Position numbers and translations under genes: made by a program
The notes under the pieces: generated by a model
What the model was told of the DNA's origin: nothing
Database searches by the model: none
Seen by the model: the letters and a program-made list of their open reading frames with translations, nothing else
Source of the DNA: Amorphophallus konjac
Lineage: Eukaryota; Streptophyta; Magnoliopsida; Alismatales; Araceae
NCBI GenBank assembly: GCA_022559845.1
Contig: CM040128.1
Coordinates: 179,110,413-179,174,412 of the forward strand
Reading direction: 5' to 3'
DNA: 64,000 nucleotides
Shown here: piece by piece, positions 21,282-35,264 of the stretch
Layout: the number at the start of each line of letters is the position of its first letter
Numbering within the stretch: the first letter of the stretch is position 1

Positions 21282-22785
21282 GTGCGTCCACAGTCATCTA
21301 ACTGTGTCCCACAGGACATAGTTGAGTCGCTCTCTAAGATCGGAGAGATTTTTCTCAACGGTGGCTTAGCATTCGTAGAGTTCCAATGGAGGTTTGGCCC
21401 CGTTCTTTATGACGATGGAGCATGGTGCAAGGTCGACACACTTGCTGGCCCATGCATCATGTTAGGGCAAAATTGGTTGGATGAGAGGAGAGCAACCTTT
21501 GACCCGAATAGGAGGACATGCACCTTATACCCACCTCACCTACCAGGTGAGTTCGTCTTCCACGACGGCATTCAGCCGACCACCTCCGCGTCACCAACCA
21601 CCCAGCCCCAGCGGCCCGTTCCACCTCTGGACTCACGCCCACCACCTCTCCCGAGCCCACCCATGTGGCCCCCTGTAGTGGGATTCGCCACCTCCCTGAC
21701 TAGTGTCCTTCACCTTCCCCTACCATAGAGGACACACATATTGAGGATGTCCCACCCGTGCTTAATCTAGTGAGTTATTAGGCTGACCAAGAGTTGGCCG
21801 AGGAGTACCTCGCTGATGTTTTGGGGTTAGAGAGTGATCCAATAGAGGGCCAGGGACTGTTAGTCACCCCAATCCCACCAGTCATCCCGGACTTGTCTGT
21901 CCCGCCCACTTTGTCCTCGGTGGACCCCACCATCCCACTTCTACCCGTCTCCCCTATGGTAGCGCAGCGACTAGTGACTACCGTACCACTGTCGACGCCC
22001 TATGTTGACACGATGTTGTTGGATTTCTGACATGCGTACGAGAGACAATATCCAGACTTCCTTTTTGTTGTGTGTTACCCTAGACGTCCGGATTACATTC
22101 CCGTCACCCGCCTCCTGATCGTCCCGCACTTTTATACCCAAGGGCGAGTCTTCTCAAACCGGCGACGGTTGACGAGGGATGAAACTCACAGCATCAAGTT
22201 GTGGGTCAGTCTTTCTTTACACTTAGTGTATGTAGACGGTGACCGTCATCCTTACCGAGTCTTCCTTCGTATGTCCCTTGTGTTTGTGTCTTTTTGTCGT
22301 CAGTCATAGTAGTACTATGAGTGTCTAGGTTTGCCTAGGGTCATTTATGGCCTAGGGTCATGTGAGTCTTTGTTTCATACAGTCTGTGAGAGTCTGCATA
22401 CGAGTCGATCTATGTTAGCTCGCGATGTTAGTCCCTTCGAGTGCGAGGCAAGTCGGATTCAATGCGTATGTTGTAGACTTGCTTGAATTTGGGTTCAGCT
22501 CTATCTATGTGTCGGATCTAGTCACATATAGGGATTCATCGGTGATTCCTAGTGAGTCATTGAGCCATCTCCTTCCGTTGAGAGTGACCCCACCCCGGAG
22601 TGTCCACCATTAACCTCATTCCCACAGCAGCGTGAGCATATCGAATATATAGGGGATGAGCAGGTGACGGTTACCTGGAGTGGAGCGTACTCCGCGCTAC
22701 CTGGTCGATGATGGATCTGTAGGAGCCACACGAGCAGCCGCGCCCCTTGCTCGACGGGGTCGAGTTCCTCCCACCCGGGGAGAAT
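21282..22785 (+). pseudogene. Relic polyprotein pieces of family F
   Basis: The frame at 21282-21728 resembles the end of the protease region of A and C: W-C-x-V...I-M-L-G-Q-N-W-L...T-C-T-L against W-C-D-V...I-I-L-G-R-P-W-L...T-C-T-F. A Gag-tail-like V-S-Y-x-A-D-x-E-L-A-E-E piece follows at 21770-22027, then an unrecognised frame at 22030-22309. From 22425 there is an integrase C-terminal piece (N-A-Y-V-V-D-L...V-S-D-L-V-T-Y-R-D) and a broken chromodomain start. RT and RNase H are absent. The polypurine tract GGGGAGAAT sits at 22777-22785. Confidence 0.6.
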
Positions 22786-24718
22786 TGGTGCGGACACCAG
22801 AGTGAGCGAGAAGCATGAGTCGGCAAACCGACGGTACCGTACGCGTAGCACCACTCAAGCAACATTGGCGTCCCTATGGCTTGGAGATAGTCTGGAGTCT
22901 CCATCTTGAGTCTGGGTATTTTATAGTATTTATTGGGGTGTATTTGGTATTTATTGCATTGTATTAGTGTGTTTGTAATGTGTGTTTATTTGGGTTTGTA
23001 GTTGGGCTTCTTTGTAAGGCTTTTAATAAGCCATTGGGTCAAATTCATGTAGAGTCCATTAAGGTGTTAAGTTCATTTAGAGTCCATTAAGGGGTTATGT
23101 TCATATTGGACCTTATGTTCATATTGGACTTTAAGGTCACTTAAAGCCCAATTGGGCTTCTCCCTCTCTCATGGGATTCCTAGCTTGGAAAGCCCATGGG
23201 TTGGTCAAGGGTTCATGGGCCAATTGGTTGGTCCTTGGCCCAAAGTTGCCAAATTTGACCCATGAGGAGGGCGCCCCTTGTTTTGGTCTTATTAAGCTAA
23301 ATTATTTATTTAGCTTTGACCACATGGGGAAAATTGGGTTTTTGCATTCCTAAGGTACCCCTCCCCGACCCTAGATCTGAGTGTAAGGTTGGTCATTTAC
23401 CTAGGGTATTCATTTCATATAAAATCTATGTATTTTCCATTTTTGATAGAATTAATGAATGAAAATTGTGAAAATTTGCTAAGAAGGCCAAGTGCGCCCC
23501 CTTCCTCTCTCCTCTCTTCCCTTGCAGCTGTGAGAGCCATTCTGAGGTGTGACTCCCCTCTATCAATTCCCCTTTCAGTGAGAAGCTCATCTCCACAGCC
23601 GACGCCGCCATCGAGCCGCCACCGCACCGCCGCCGCCACTTCGTCGGAAGTTCTGCCCACTCTGGACAGAAGTCTAGTTTGCGATTTTTAGCTCTCAATC
23701 AGGAGCTCAGATCGTGATAAAATTTGGAGGGTGAGTTTCCCATGTCCACCCTAGCCCCCACAAAACAATTCAAGTTATTTCCCCATCGTTTACCATTTTT
23801 CCCAATCTATTCTTCCCACCCCTAGTAATCTGCCTCCTGAGCAGATCCACCAACCAGCAAGCCACCTCTTCGCCCTTTTTACCGCCTCTCCCATTTCAGA
23901 ATGATCTAAAATTTTAACTGGGAGTTCTATCCACCAAAGCCGTCGTCTCCAATTTTTTTTTGTGATTTTAGGAATTTTCTTTCCCATCCAACAAATAACT
24001 GCATTTTCCCAAAATCTGTTCAGTCTTGTGCAGTCAAGATCCGACCACTTCCACCATAAAATCCTTTTCCGCACCCAAACCACCACCAAAAATTACAAAA
24101 AAATTATCCCCATCTTTCATACATCCCCATCAAGCTTCCATAAAAATCCCATCACCCAGATCCGAAGTTTCAATCGCGGTCAACACCCTTTCTTAGGCAG
24201 ATCTCAGTCTACCCGGCCAGATCTGAGACTGAGAACTTTCTCCTTTGAAATTCCACCATGGAATGTACGGCCCCAGAAACATTACTGTGACACAAGGGGG
24301 TTAAAGCTCTCTGAGTCAGCTTCGCAACGGCGCTGGTTTTGCGTCGATCCGACGTCCGTGCTGATCGTAGCAATTTTTCTCGCCGAGTCGCGCAGTGCTA
24401 ACAACAGCAGAATCAGTTCGGGACAGCAAGCTGCCGCCCGAGTAGCAGTGTGACGGAACCAACGGAGCTGTCCAACACGCTGCCCGTCAACCCCAGATCG
24501 GTCCTCCCGGACCCACGTTGTAGCCCTTTACTTCCCTGCGTGGAGTGGGTAGTAGAATTCATTTCTGTAATTATTATAATTGTTTGTACCGGGAGTTACG
24601 AATCTTGGCTGGGATCATCTTCCCCACGCCAGGAGCGTGGAGGTAAACTCGCCACTCTCTCTATCGCATTTGCTCAATTCATATATTTTTTGAATGCCGC
24701 TGCTAGAGTGATAGGAAC
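22786..24718 (+). mobile_element. F LTR, first part (interrupted by element D)
   Basis: It begins TGGTGCGGACACC after a polypurine tract and continues to the target duplication GGAAC (24714-24718), where D begins. The LTR resumes at 62884 and ends CCCGCATCA at 63359, for a reconstructed length near 2.4 kb. It is followed by a primer site, so it serves as a 3' LTR on its left and a 5' LTR on its right. Apart from the short coding tail, this stretch has no gene. Confidence 0.85.
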
Positions 24719-25347
24719 TGAAGAGGCGAAATCTCGTGATGTTCCTGAGCGGGCTGATAATCACCAGATTGTGAACTGCAAGATAGGGAAACAGATCAGA
24801 GGGCCCAGGGGTAGTCCCTGGGGCAAACCCTCCGATGCTTAAGTCAGTAGAGATATGGCGGGAGCAATGATGGGGAGGGGCTAGTTTATGCGCGAGATCC
24901 CTCTCCACCGAAGGGGTGAAGCGGTTCGTGCTCAGGAGTTTAGGGCGTATGGTTGCCTTTTTGGTTTACCTTTCACCGGAGGGTACCCCTAGTTTAAATA
25001 GTACGCCGTTCCCTAGAGTCCTGCAAGCCAAGGGGTTTCAGGTAGAGGTTACGTCCTCATCGTGGGCTTTTATTGCCTTATCATGGGAGCGTTATCCTCG
25101 CAGGGAAGAAGAAGTCCCCTGTCTTCCCAGATTCTTGCCTGTTACGGATTCTTAATGGCTGCAAAGATAAGTATTCGTCAGCCGTTTCGAGCTTCGGAGA
25201 GGCCGGCCCTATCCGGGCGGTAGGCTCAGCTCGGTAAAAGATGGGTCGGATAGGCCGGCTCATGCCTCCTTCTCCAGGGCGGAGGGATGGCTCGGGCGCG
25301 GATCTTCTAGTGACCTGACCGATGCTCGGGCCCTCCGAGCCTTGAGG
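24719..25347 (-). mobile_element. D left (3') LTR, first part
   Basis: It starts TGAAGAGGCGAAATCTC and matches 52674-53300 closely. It is interrupted at 25348 by element C, with TGAGG duplicated, and resumes at 35265. Confidence 0.9.
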
Positions 25348-27628
25348 TGATGCGGGACGGACACGGGAGACGACACTATTAGGTGCCACCCTCGGACTCT
25401 AGATGAAGACGCGACTAGCAGCACACACCAAGGAGACACTAAGCCTGACACTACGAGCTCCTAGTGGCAAAACGTCGCTAACAGAAGTGGAAGCTCACTC
25501 GTCATCCCAAGCGAGGGAAAGCGCGGACCGTGCGCGATTAAGGAACCGGCGGAGCTCAAGGGTAGTCTGACTCAACTTCTGGACTCGGATCGAGTCACCA
25601 GACGGGTCACACTCACTCTCACAGTGGTGACATGGACACACGGGTTAGTACCTACGCTCTCGGTAGCGGCAAAAGACCGTATACTAGCTAAGCAAATGAA
25701 CGCCAAGAGGTTCGGACCATTACCTCCACGCACCCGGCGTGGCGAAGACAACCCCGGCCGAATCACGGACTCCCGGTTAAACAATATCACAGCAATACAA
25801 AGATTTGACCCACTCCACGTAGGGAGGTAAAAGGTCACATGTGGAGCCCGGGAATCACGCAACTCGGGTTGACGGGCAGCATCTTGATGTCGCCCGGCGG
25901 TGCCGAACTCCGCGTTTTCGTGCTTTCCGAACGGCAGGTTCTGCGGGCCCGCGGGGCCCACGGATGGCGCGGTCCTCCGGATCTGCGGGGGTAGGACCCA
26001 CTATGATGGGGACCCCTGGTGCCGCGACTCCACGGATGGCGGCCGGCCGGGAACACTGATCGGGGGTCGATCGGTCCCGATTCCCAAGCTTTGAAGTTGC
26101 TGCCCACGGATTTTTAGTTGCTGTTTTCAGGCGCGCGCTCCGGCGAAAACGGCCGCTGCGATCAATCTCGATGTCGGATCGGGACGCATAAGCTATCGTT
26201 GGAAAGCTCTCTTCAAATGCTTCAATCTAGACCCAGAGAGATCTGCTGGATTTAGTCGGATCAGAATGTTAATGCATTTACAAGCCCCTGTTGTACAGTA
26301 ACCGAAATCTCAGATCTGCAGGGTACTTGTCTGAGAACCAACGTTGACCGCCTAGTAACCCTAAGATTCAGCTCTTGAGCTCTTCTTCAAAGTTGTAGGG
26401 TATCAAACCAAGGAATGGGGACTATTTTTCGAATTTTATTTGGAGGTTGTGGTGATTTAATATGATTTTTGGAATGACTGGTGGTCGGATCTGGGAACAG
26501 GGGGATAGAACTGTAGCTGGGACTGATAATGATTTTTAGAAAACATGAGATGGACGAACCAAAAATTGAAAAAAATTGTGGATGAATGGGTGTATGGGTG
26601 CAACCTCCATTAAAATTGGGAGAACTAGAAGAAATCAAAAAGTGGACCTAAGATATAAAACTCAGGGTAGGGATGAATCTGGACAGAACTCTGGAAGAAC
26701 CGAAATGGAAGAGTGGACGAAAATCAAAAATTATGAAACGAGATCTGAATGGCAAACAAAAATTTTTGGGGTGTCCTTGACACCTCTGGAACATCCACTA
26801 AAATCCCCAGATCTATCTGAGCTCAGGGCTGAGACAGGAAATTCGTGGAAGCTTCTGTGGTACTGCGCAGGCAGAACTCCGTTGATGGCGAAGGCGGTGC
26901 GGTGGCGGCGATCGTCGGAACCGATACACGAGGCGTCACACCTCAGAATGGAAGCCTTCACAGCTTCAAGGGGGAGAGGAGGAGAGAGGAGGGGGGCGCA
27001 CCAGCCCTTGCTCTAGGAAATTGTTTGATTCAAATGGCATTAATTCATGAAAATGGAAAATACAAGTTTAAATAGGTTACATCTCACATCCATCCACAAC
27101 CGTAGGATCTAGGGTAGGAGATGAAGGGCTGGGATGGCATGTGACACACACACAAAAAATAAATAAAAAAATAGGGGAGGGGGGCGGCCCTTGGACTAGG
27201 GTGTAGAAGGTGGACTTGGTAGGTGGGGGTGGGTAGCCTCCTTGGACTTTTCAAGCCATTTGTCCCCCATGTGTCCTTTTACCATTCAAACTTCTAGATG
27301 CCTCCATTTGGCATGTTGACTGACCCCACATGGGGCCCATGGGTGAGGTGGCTCAATGGGATGGGGCCTGGGGGGCCCGTGGGGCCCACGGGGTCCGAAT
27401 TGCACATAAGCCCCTATCACAATCAAAATGGCAAACCGAATGCAATGAAATAAACACAAATTACACACACATAAAGTCTAACTAAATATGATAAATGCCG
27501 GGACTTAGGGGGGTGTCTCCAGGCTGTCTCCGAGCCAAATAGATGCTGAGGTGGCTCGAGTCGTGCTCCGTGTACGGTACCGGTGGCTCGGCATATCGCG
27601 CCGCTCAACTTCTCGGGTGTCCGCACCA
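25348..27628 (-). repeat. C 3' LTR (left)
   Basis: It runs TGATGCGGGACGG...GTCCGCACCA in plus orientation, 2281 bp, identical in length to the right LTR. The polyprotein's C-terminus (27505-27628) is encoded inside it. The polypurine tract follows at 27629-27637 on the plus coordinate (GGGGAGAAT on the minus strand). Confidence 0.93.
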
Positions 27629-30600
27629 ATTCTCCCCGGGTGGGAGAAACTCGAGCCTGTCGAGTAAGGGTCTACATCGCTCCTGTATCGCTCCAAAAGG
27701 TCTGGATCGATCTGCTGCAACTCGCCATGTGTGATCCATGTGTCCTCAGTAGTGAGCCGTCCTCTCCATTGCACTAGGTAGCGCGGGTAAGATCCACTCC
27801 TGGTAACTGTCACTTGCTCGTCCAGTATACGATCTATATGCTCACGCTGTCGTGAAAAAGGGGCTGGAGGTGGAAGTGGACACTCAGGTGTGGGATCACT
27901 CTCAAGGGGAGGAGATGGCTCAAAAGGCGCCCTAGGGATCACTGCTGGGTCCCTATATGCAACAAGATCCGATACATTGAAGGTAGAGCTTATACCATAT
28001 TCCTCGGGCAAGTCCACAACATACACATTGGATCCAACGCGTTTCAACACTCTGAAAGGACCGGCTCTGCGAGCTTGCAACTTCTTAACGGTTCCAGAGG
28101 GAAACCGTTCAGGTCTTACCCTGATCATGACGTATTCGCCCTCGTGGAACTCTCGGTGGTGTCGGTGGGCATCGGCTAACTCCTTGTACCGTGCATTGCT
28201 GGCCTCAATGTGACGACGGATGTTGTCATGCAAACTCCTAATGTGCCTAGCAAACGACTCGGCCGACTCCGACACTCTAGCATGGATAGGCATGGGGACA
28301 AGGTCAACGGGTTTCCTAGGCCTACGACCTGTGACAATTTCAAATGGACTCATGCCGGTAGACCTATTCACCGAATCATTGTATGCAAACTCAGCCATGG
28401 GTAGAATGAGATCCCAATCCCCAATGCGGTCCTTAACTAGACACCTCAAAAGATCTCCCAGACTCCTATTGACCACCTCGGTCTGACCATCTGTTTGGGG
28501 ATGATATACAGTGGAAAACTTGAGGTGAGTACCCATCATATGTCATAGTGTCTTCCAAAAATAGGAAGTGAATCTAACATCATTGTCTGACACTATAGTG
28601 CGAGGAAACCCGAACTTGCACACCACATGAGTAAGGAATAGGCGGGCTACCCTAGAAGCATCCGACGTCTTAGAGCAAGGAATAAAGAGGGCCATCTTCG
28701 AGAAACGGTCAACCACCACATACACCGAATCATGCTTCCTGGAGTTACGTGGCAATCCCAAAATAAAGTCCATACTAACATCCTGCCACTGGGCATCAGG
28801 CACGGGTAGAGGCGTATAAAGGCCCGAGCTTTGCTTCTTCATCTTGGCCGTAGCACATGTACGGCACTGAGCCACGATGTTAGCAACATCGCGCTTCAAG
28901 CTCGGCCAATAAAATCGATGCTCCACTGCCTCAATAGTCTTGTTCCGACCAAAGTGGCCGGCTAGACCTCCCGCATGTAGTTCCCACACTAAGAAATCTC
29001 GAACCGAAGTTCGGGGAACACATAGCCTGCTACCTCGAAAGAGGTAACCCTCTTGAAGCACATACTCATCAAGGTCTCTTGAGGGTCCAGCCTGGAGAGT
29101 GGTAAAAATCTAACCGAAGTCAGGACAATCAACATAGGCCTCCTTCATCTTCTCTAACCCTATGACCTCGGCACTCATGGTGGTAAGCAAACATGCTCGC
29201 CGACTCAAGGCATCAGCCACCTTGTTCTCCACTCTAGCCTTATGTTTTAGCATAAAGGTGAACTGCTGGAGATACTCGACCCAACGACTATGACGCGAGT
29301 TAAGCTTCTTCTGCGAATGGAGGTACCTCAATGTCTCGTGGTCGGAGTATAGGACAAACTCCTGATGTAAAAGATAGTGCCTCCAATGCCTAAGAGCCTG
29401 AACAACTGCGTAGAATTCTTTATCATACGTGGAATATCGCAGTTTCGCGCCATTCAGTCTCTCACTGAAATATGCGATCGGGTGGGACTCCTGACTCAAA
29501 ACTCCTCCGATCCCAACACCCGACGCATCACAAGAGACCTCAAACACCTTCGAAAAATCAGGCAATCGAAGGATAGGTGTCTGGGTCATGCGCTCCTTGA
29601 TATCCTTGAAGGAGGCAGATGCGGCCTTCGTCCATACAAATGTGCCCTTCCGGATGCAATCCGTGATCGGGGCGGTGACGGAGCTAAATCCGCGGATAAA
29701 GCGACGATAGAACGTCGCAAGACCATGAAAGCTGCGGACATCATGAACGGTAGGGGGTTCCGGCCACTCAACAATGGCCCGGACCTTCTCCGGATCGGCG
29801 GAGACCCAAGTACTAGACATAATGAAACCCAAGAAGGTAAGCTGAGGTGTCATGAAGGCACACTTCTGTGGGTTCGCAAACAGCTGCTCTCTCCGAAGAA
29901 GTAGACAGACCTGCCGAAGGTGGTCTAAGTGGTCCCCTGTGGTGCGGCTATAGATAAGGATATCATCAAAATACACCACTACAAAGACTCCAATGAAAGG
30001 TCGAAGGACCTGAGTCATGAGCCGCATGAAAGTGCTAGGGGCATTGGTCAACCCAAAAGGCATGACCAACCACTCATATAGACCGTCCTTGGTCTTAAAT
30101 GCGGTCTTCCACTCATCACCTGGCCTAATCCTCACCTGATGGTAGCCACTCTTAAGATCGATCTTCGAGAAGATAGTGGCACCTGCCATCATGTCCAGCA
30201 TGTCATCAAGGCGGGGAATAGGGAACCTGTACTTCACGGTGATCTTGTTGATGGCACGACTATCAATGCACATTCTCCACGTGCCATCCTTCTTCGGGGC
30301 GAGTAATGCGGGTACAGCACATGGACTCATGCTGTCCCGGACAGATTCTCTTCTCACAAGCTCATCGACCTGCCGTTTAGGCTCGGCATGCTCCGTGGGG
30401 CTCATTCGATAATGAGGAAGGTTGGGCAAAGAAGAGCCCGGAACAAGGTCGATGGCATGCTGAATATCCCGCATGGGTGGGAGTCCCTCGGGAAGCTCAT
30501 CGGGAAAAATATCAGCAAACTCCTGCAGAATAGGAACAACCTCGGGTGGGAGCTCACCCTCGGAGTCCCGCTCCACCTCTCGGACCGTAATGGCAAACAC

Positions 30601-32661
30601 CGGACAGCCCTGACTAAGCTCCTGCTCCATTTCCCAGGAGCTAATCATCATTAATCTCCTCGTCGAGGGCTCTCCTGGGCCATAGGTAACAGTCATAGTC
30701 TGAGCTGGGGATGGGGTACTGGGCCCGGTTATGGAAGGCTTTGGAGTACTAGGGCCAGTAGGACCCCTGACTGATGGGCTCCTGGGCCGAACGGGGTGGA
30801 GGGTGACCCGCTGGCCATCGTGGTCGAAGGTACAGGTGTTCGACCGACCATGGAGGGTGGCATCTCGGTCGAATAATCATGGCCTACCAAGAATGATACT
30901 TCCCACTTCCATGGGGAGAACATCACACCAGATCTCGTCACGGTAGGAGTGGAGCTGCAGTGGGACCAAGCACCGCAGCCTGACCGAAATGGAAGTGGTA
31001 TCCACCCATGATACCTGATAGGGACAAGGATGGTCTACGGGTGTGAGACCAAGACTAGCGACAGCGTTCGTGGAGATTGCATTGATACAACTCCCGCTAT
31101 CGATGACCACCTTACAAATTTACTTTCCCAGCCTACAGAATACCTGAAGGATAGTGGTCCGACGCTAGTCATCACTGGCCTGTGGCTGGGTGAGGATACA
31201 TCTGACGACCCCCACGCGGGTATCGTCCGACTGCTGGACATCCTGGGCCTCACCTCCCATCTCATAGTTCTCGTCAGCTAACTCTTCATCTGCCTCATAG
31301 CTGACTAACTCGAGGCCCGTAGGGGTGGTATCCTCGGCCTGTGTGTCCCCAATGTGAAGAGATGGGCGGGTGGGACACTGGTTGGCGAAATGGCCAAACC
31401 CATTGCAGCGATAACACTGCTGCCGTGATCCACTAGGCTCCCCAATCATAGGTCCTTTACCTTTATCCTCCCGACGGATAGGAGGCGTAGGCAACAAAGG
31501 ACGTGCAGGAGGTGCGGGTGCCGGTGGACGGGCTATGGGTGGGGCCGTAAGATGCTGGGGACGAGGAAGGTCCCTCGGGGGTGGAGGACGAGGCCTAGGA
31601 GCAAAGGGCTCGGGGCGAGCGGGCTCCTGAGGTCGTGCCATGGGGGCCCTCGGATACGTGCCAGATGAGCCACGGGACTCGACACTACGAAGGGGAAAGG
31701 AGCCCAACCGATGGGGTGACTCAAACTCGGCCTCGAACTGCTCCAATTCGAGAGCAATCTGATATGCCTGCTCCAAAGTGGTGGCATTGCGGCGAAAGAG
31801 TTCATATTGATAATTAGGTCGCAAACCCCTCCGAAAGCGGGATATCGTCATGGTGCTCTCTTCCGTGACCCCGCACCGCAAATAATACTCATCGAACTCG
31901 GCGGTGTACTCGGTCACGGATCGGTTCCCTTGGGAAATACTTTGCCACTTGTCTATGAGATGTTGGCGATATGAGGCGGGAAGGTATTTCTCCCTCAATT
32001 TGGACTTCATATCATCCCAAGTACCTATTTGGGGTTGACGTCGCTGGTTGAGCAGGCGCTCCACATTGATCCAATAAGTTTGGGCCTGCCCTTGCAACTT
32101 CATCTTTGCGTATCGAACTCTTCGGTGGTCCGTCATCTCAAACCACTTGAAGTACCGGTCCATGCCGGCCTCCCAATCTAAATACACCCTAGGGTCCAAG
32201 GACCCGCTAAAAGTGGGAGGGTCCACACGCACACCCCTAAGAATGCGGTCGTCATCCTCGTCATCACGATTCCGTCGTTGATGACGACGACCGTTACCCC
32301 CTTGATCATTATCAGATACATAATCATCCACCACATGCACTTGTTGAACCCCAACATTCTCCGCTTGAGCCCTTGGCACAGCAGGCTGCTGAACTGGGCC
32401 CCTCTCTAGGACGGCAATCCTCCCAACAAGGCCTTGAATGGACTGCTCCGAAACCCCGGCCCGATCCTCAAGGACCTTCATCCGCCCTTCTAGACGTGTC
32501 CCTATGCCATCCATACGCGTACTAAGACCATCCATACGCGTGTCTAAACGATCCATGATGGCCCGGAACATCTCAGCTGTGGAAGACTCATCGGAACTAC
32601 GGGCTCGGGACTCCGCCATAGGTGGTGGTGGCGAGTACTGGGTACCTCGACGGGTGGGCAT
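27505..32661 (-). pseudogene. C gag-pol polyprotein pseudogene (chromovirus)
   Basis: This is one continuous frame of 1718 codons without any frameshift, broken by five stops: 31165 (TAG), 31120 (TAA), 30877 (TGA), 29110 (TAG) and 28543 (TGA). Comparison with element A shows that three of them replace Trp (TGG to TAG or TGA). It starts M-P-T-R-R-G-T. Domains in order are Gag with a C-Y-R-C-(x4)-H-(x4)-C zinc knuckle, aspartic protease (D-S-G-S-C), reverse transcriptase (Y-F-D-D), RNase H (with the W-V-E-Y-L-Q-Q-F segment that A lacks), integrase (HHCC and DDE) and chromodomain. Chromodomains of such elements direct integration into heterochromatin. The tail W-L-G-D-S-L-E lies within the LTR. 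The copy is not functional. Confidence 0.92.
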
Positions 32662-32963
32662 GCAACTGACACACGACCTAGAAGACCCTGACTAATGCAA
32701 ACACACACTAAATGATGCACTTAGACCTAAACCAATATCTGGTACGGGGCGGAGTTAATCGATCCGAAGATCACTCCCGCAAGTGTGCGACCTCCCGATA
32801 GGCGTAGCCTAACGTTCGGACAACACCTTTTAATATACCGAGCTATTGGGGGAAATGCAATTTGAAAACACCTTTTTTTTGTTGTTTTGGAAATAAGGAT
32901 GATCCTAGACTCGACTTAGACCATGATGCATGACTTATGCAACGACTACCCTAAACTCAACTC

Positions 32964-32975
32964 GCTCTGATACCA
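32964..32975 (-). other. C primer-binding site (tRNA-iMet type)
   Basis: On the minus strand it reads TGGTATCAGAGC, three bases inside the 5' LTR edge at 32979. This is the standard initiator-methionine primer site of plant chromoviruses. Confidence 0.93.
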
Positions 32976-32978
32976 AAC

Positions 32979-35259
32979 TGATGCGGGACGGACACAGGAG
33001 ACGACACTATTAGGTGCCACCCTCGGACTCTAGATGAAGACGCGACCAGCAGCACACACCAGGGAGACACTAAGCCCGACACTACGAGCTCCTAGTGGTA
33101 AAACGTCACTAACAGAAGTGGAAGGTCACTCGTCGTCCCAAGCGAGGGAAAGCGCGGACTGTGCGCGGTTAAGGAACCGGCGGAGGTCAAGGGTAGTCCG
33201 ACTCAACTTCCGGACTCGGATCGAGTCACGGGACGGGTCACACTCACTCTCACAGCGGTGACATGGACACACGGGCTAGTTCCTATGCTCTCGGCAGCGG
33301 CAAAAGACCGTATACTAGCTAAGCAAATGAACGCCAAGAGGTTCGGACCATTACCTCCACGCACCCGGTGTGGCGAAGACAACCCCGGCCGAATCACGGA
33401 CTCCCGGTTAAACAATATCACAGCAATACAAAGATTTGACCCACTCCACGCAGGGAGGTAAAAGGTCACATGTGGAGCCCGGGAATCACGTAACTCGGGT
33501 TGACGGGCAGCATCTTGATGTCGCCCGGCGGTGCCGAACTCCGCGTTTTCGTGCTTTCTGAACGGCGGGTTCTGCGGGCCCGCGGGGCCCACGGATGGCG
33601 CGGTCCTCCGGATCTGCGGGGGTGGGACCCACTATGATGGGGCCCCCTGGTGGCGCGCCTCCACGGACGGCGGCCGGCCAGGAACACCGATCGGGGGTCG
33701 ATCGGTCCCGATTCCCAAGCTTTGAAGTTGCTGCCCACGGATTTTTAGTGAATGTTTTCAGGCGCGTGCTCCGGCGAAAACGGCCGCTGCGATCAATCCC
33801 GACGTCGGATCGGGACGCATGAGCTATCGTTGGAAATCTCTTTTCAATTGCTTCAATCTAGACCCAGAGAGATCTACTGGATCTGGTCGGATCAGAACTT
33901 TAATGAATTTACAAGCCCCTGTTGTACAGTAACTGAAATCTCAGATCTACAGGGTACTTGTCTGAGAACCACCGTTGACCACCTAGCAAACCTCCGATTC
34001 AGCTCTTGAGATCTTCTGCAAAGTTGTAGGGTATCGAACCACAGAACTGTGACTATTTTTGGAATTTGATTTGGAGGTGGTGGTGATTTAATATGATTTT
34101 GGGGGTGACTGTGGTCGGATCTGGGAACAGGGGGACAAAACTGTAGCTGGGACTGAGAACGATTTTTAGTAAATATGAGATGGACGAAACAAAAATTGAT
34201 AAAAATTGTGGATGAAGGGGTGGATGGGTGGAACCTCCAGTAAAATTGGGCGAACTAGAAGAAATCAAAAAGTGGACCTAAGACATAAAACTCAGGGCGG
34301 GGATGAATCTGGATAGAACTCTGTAAGAACTGAAATGGAAGAGTGGATGAAAATAAAAAACTATGAAACGAGATCTGAATGGTAAACAAAAATTTGTGGG
34401 GTGTCCTTGACACCTCTGAAACATCCACTAAAAACCCCAGATCTATCTGAGTTCGGGGCTGCGACAGGAAATTCGTGGAAGCTTCTGTGGTACTGCGCGG
34501 GCAGAACTCCGTTGATGGCGAAGGCGGTGCGGTGGCGGCGATCGTCGGAACCGATACACGAGGCGTCAGACCTCAGAATGGAAGCCTTCACAGCTTCAAG
34601 GGGGAGAGGGAGGAGAGAGGAGGGGGGCGCACCAGCCCTTGCTCTAGGAAATTGTTTGATTCAAATGGCATTAATTCATGAAAATGGAAAATATAAGTTT
34701 AAATATGTTACATCTCACATCCATCCACAACCGTAGGATCTAGGGGTAGGAGATGAAGGGCTGGGATGGCATGTGACACACATAAAAAATAAATAAAAAA
34801 AATAGGGGAGGGGGGCGGCCCTTGGACTAGGGTGTAGAAGGTGGACTTGGTAGGTGGGGGTGGGTAGCCTCCTTGGACTTTTCAAGCCATTTGTCCCCCA
34901 TGTGTCCTTTTACCATTCAAACTTCTAGATGCCTCCATTTGGCATGTTGACTGACCCCACATGGGGCCCATGGGTGAGGTGGCTCAATGGGATGGGGCCT
35001 GGGGGGCCCGTGGGGCCCACGGGGTCCGAATTGCACATAAGCCCCTATTACAACCAAAATGGCAAATCGAATGCAATGAAATAAACACAAATTACACACA
35101 CATAAAGTCTAACTAAATATGATAAATGTCGGGACTCAGGGGGATGTCTCCAGGCTGTCTCCGAGCCAAATAGATGCTGAGGTTGCTGGAGTCGTGCTCC
35201 GTGTGCGGTACCGGTGGCTCGGCGTATCTCGCCACTCAACTGCTCGGGTGTCCGCACCA
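32979..35259 (-). repeat. C 5' LTR (right)
   Basis: This 2281-bp copy of 25348-27628 ends CACCA at 35259, directly before the TGAGG duplication. No intact gene lies within it; short frames are shadows. Confidence 0.93.
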
Positions 35260-35264
35260 TGAGG

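Larger units (their letters stand above)
25348..35259 (-). mobile_element. Element C: complete but decayed chromovirus (Ty3/gypsy)
   Basis: This 9912-bp element has LTRs of 2281 bp each and a perfect 5-bp duplication TGAGG (25343-25347 and 35260-35264). Primer site, polypurine tract and a full gag-pol frame with chromodomain are all on the minus strand. The two LTRs show numerous substitutions, visibly more than in A or E, and the coding frame has five stops, so C is the oldest of D's three guests. Confidence 0.95.
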
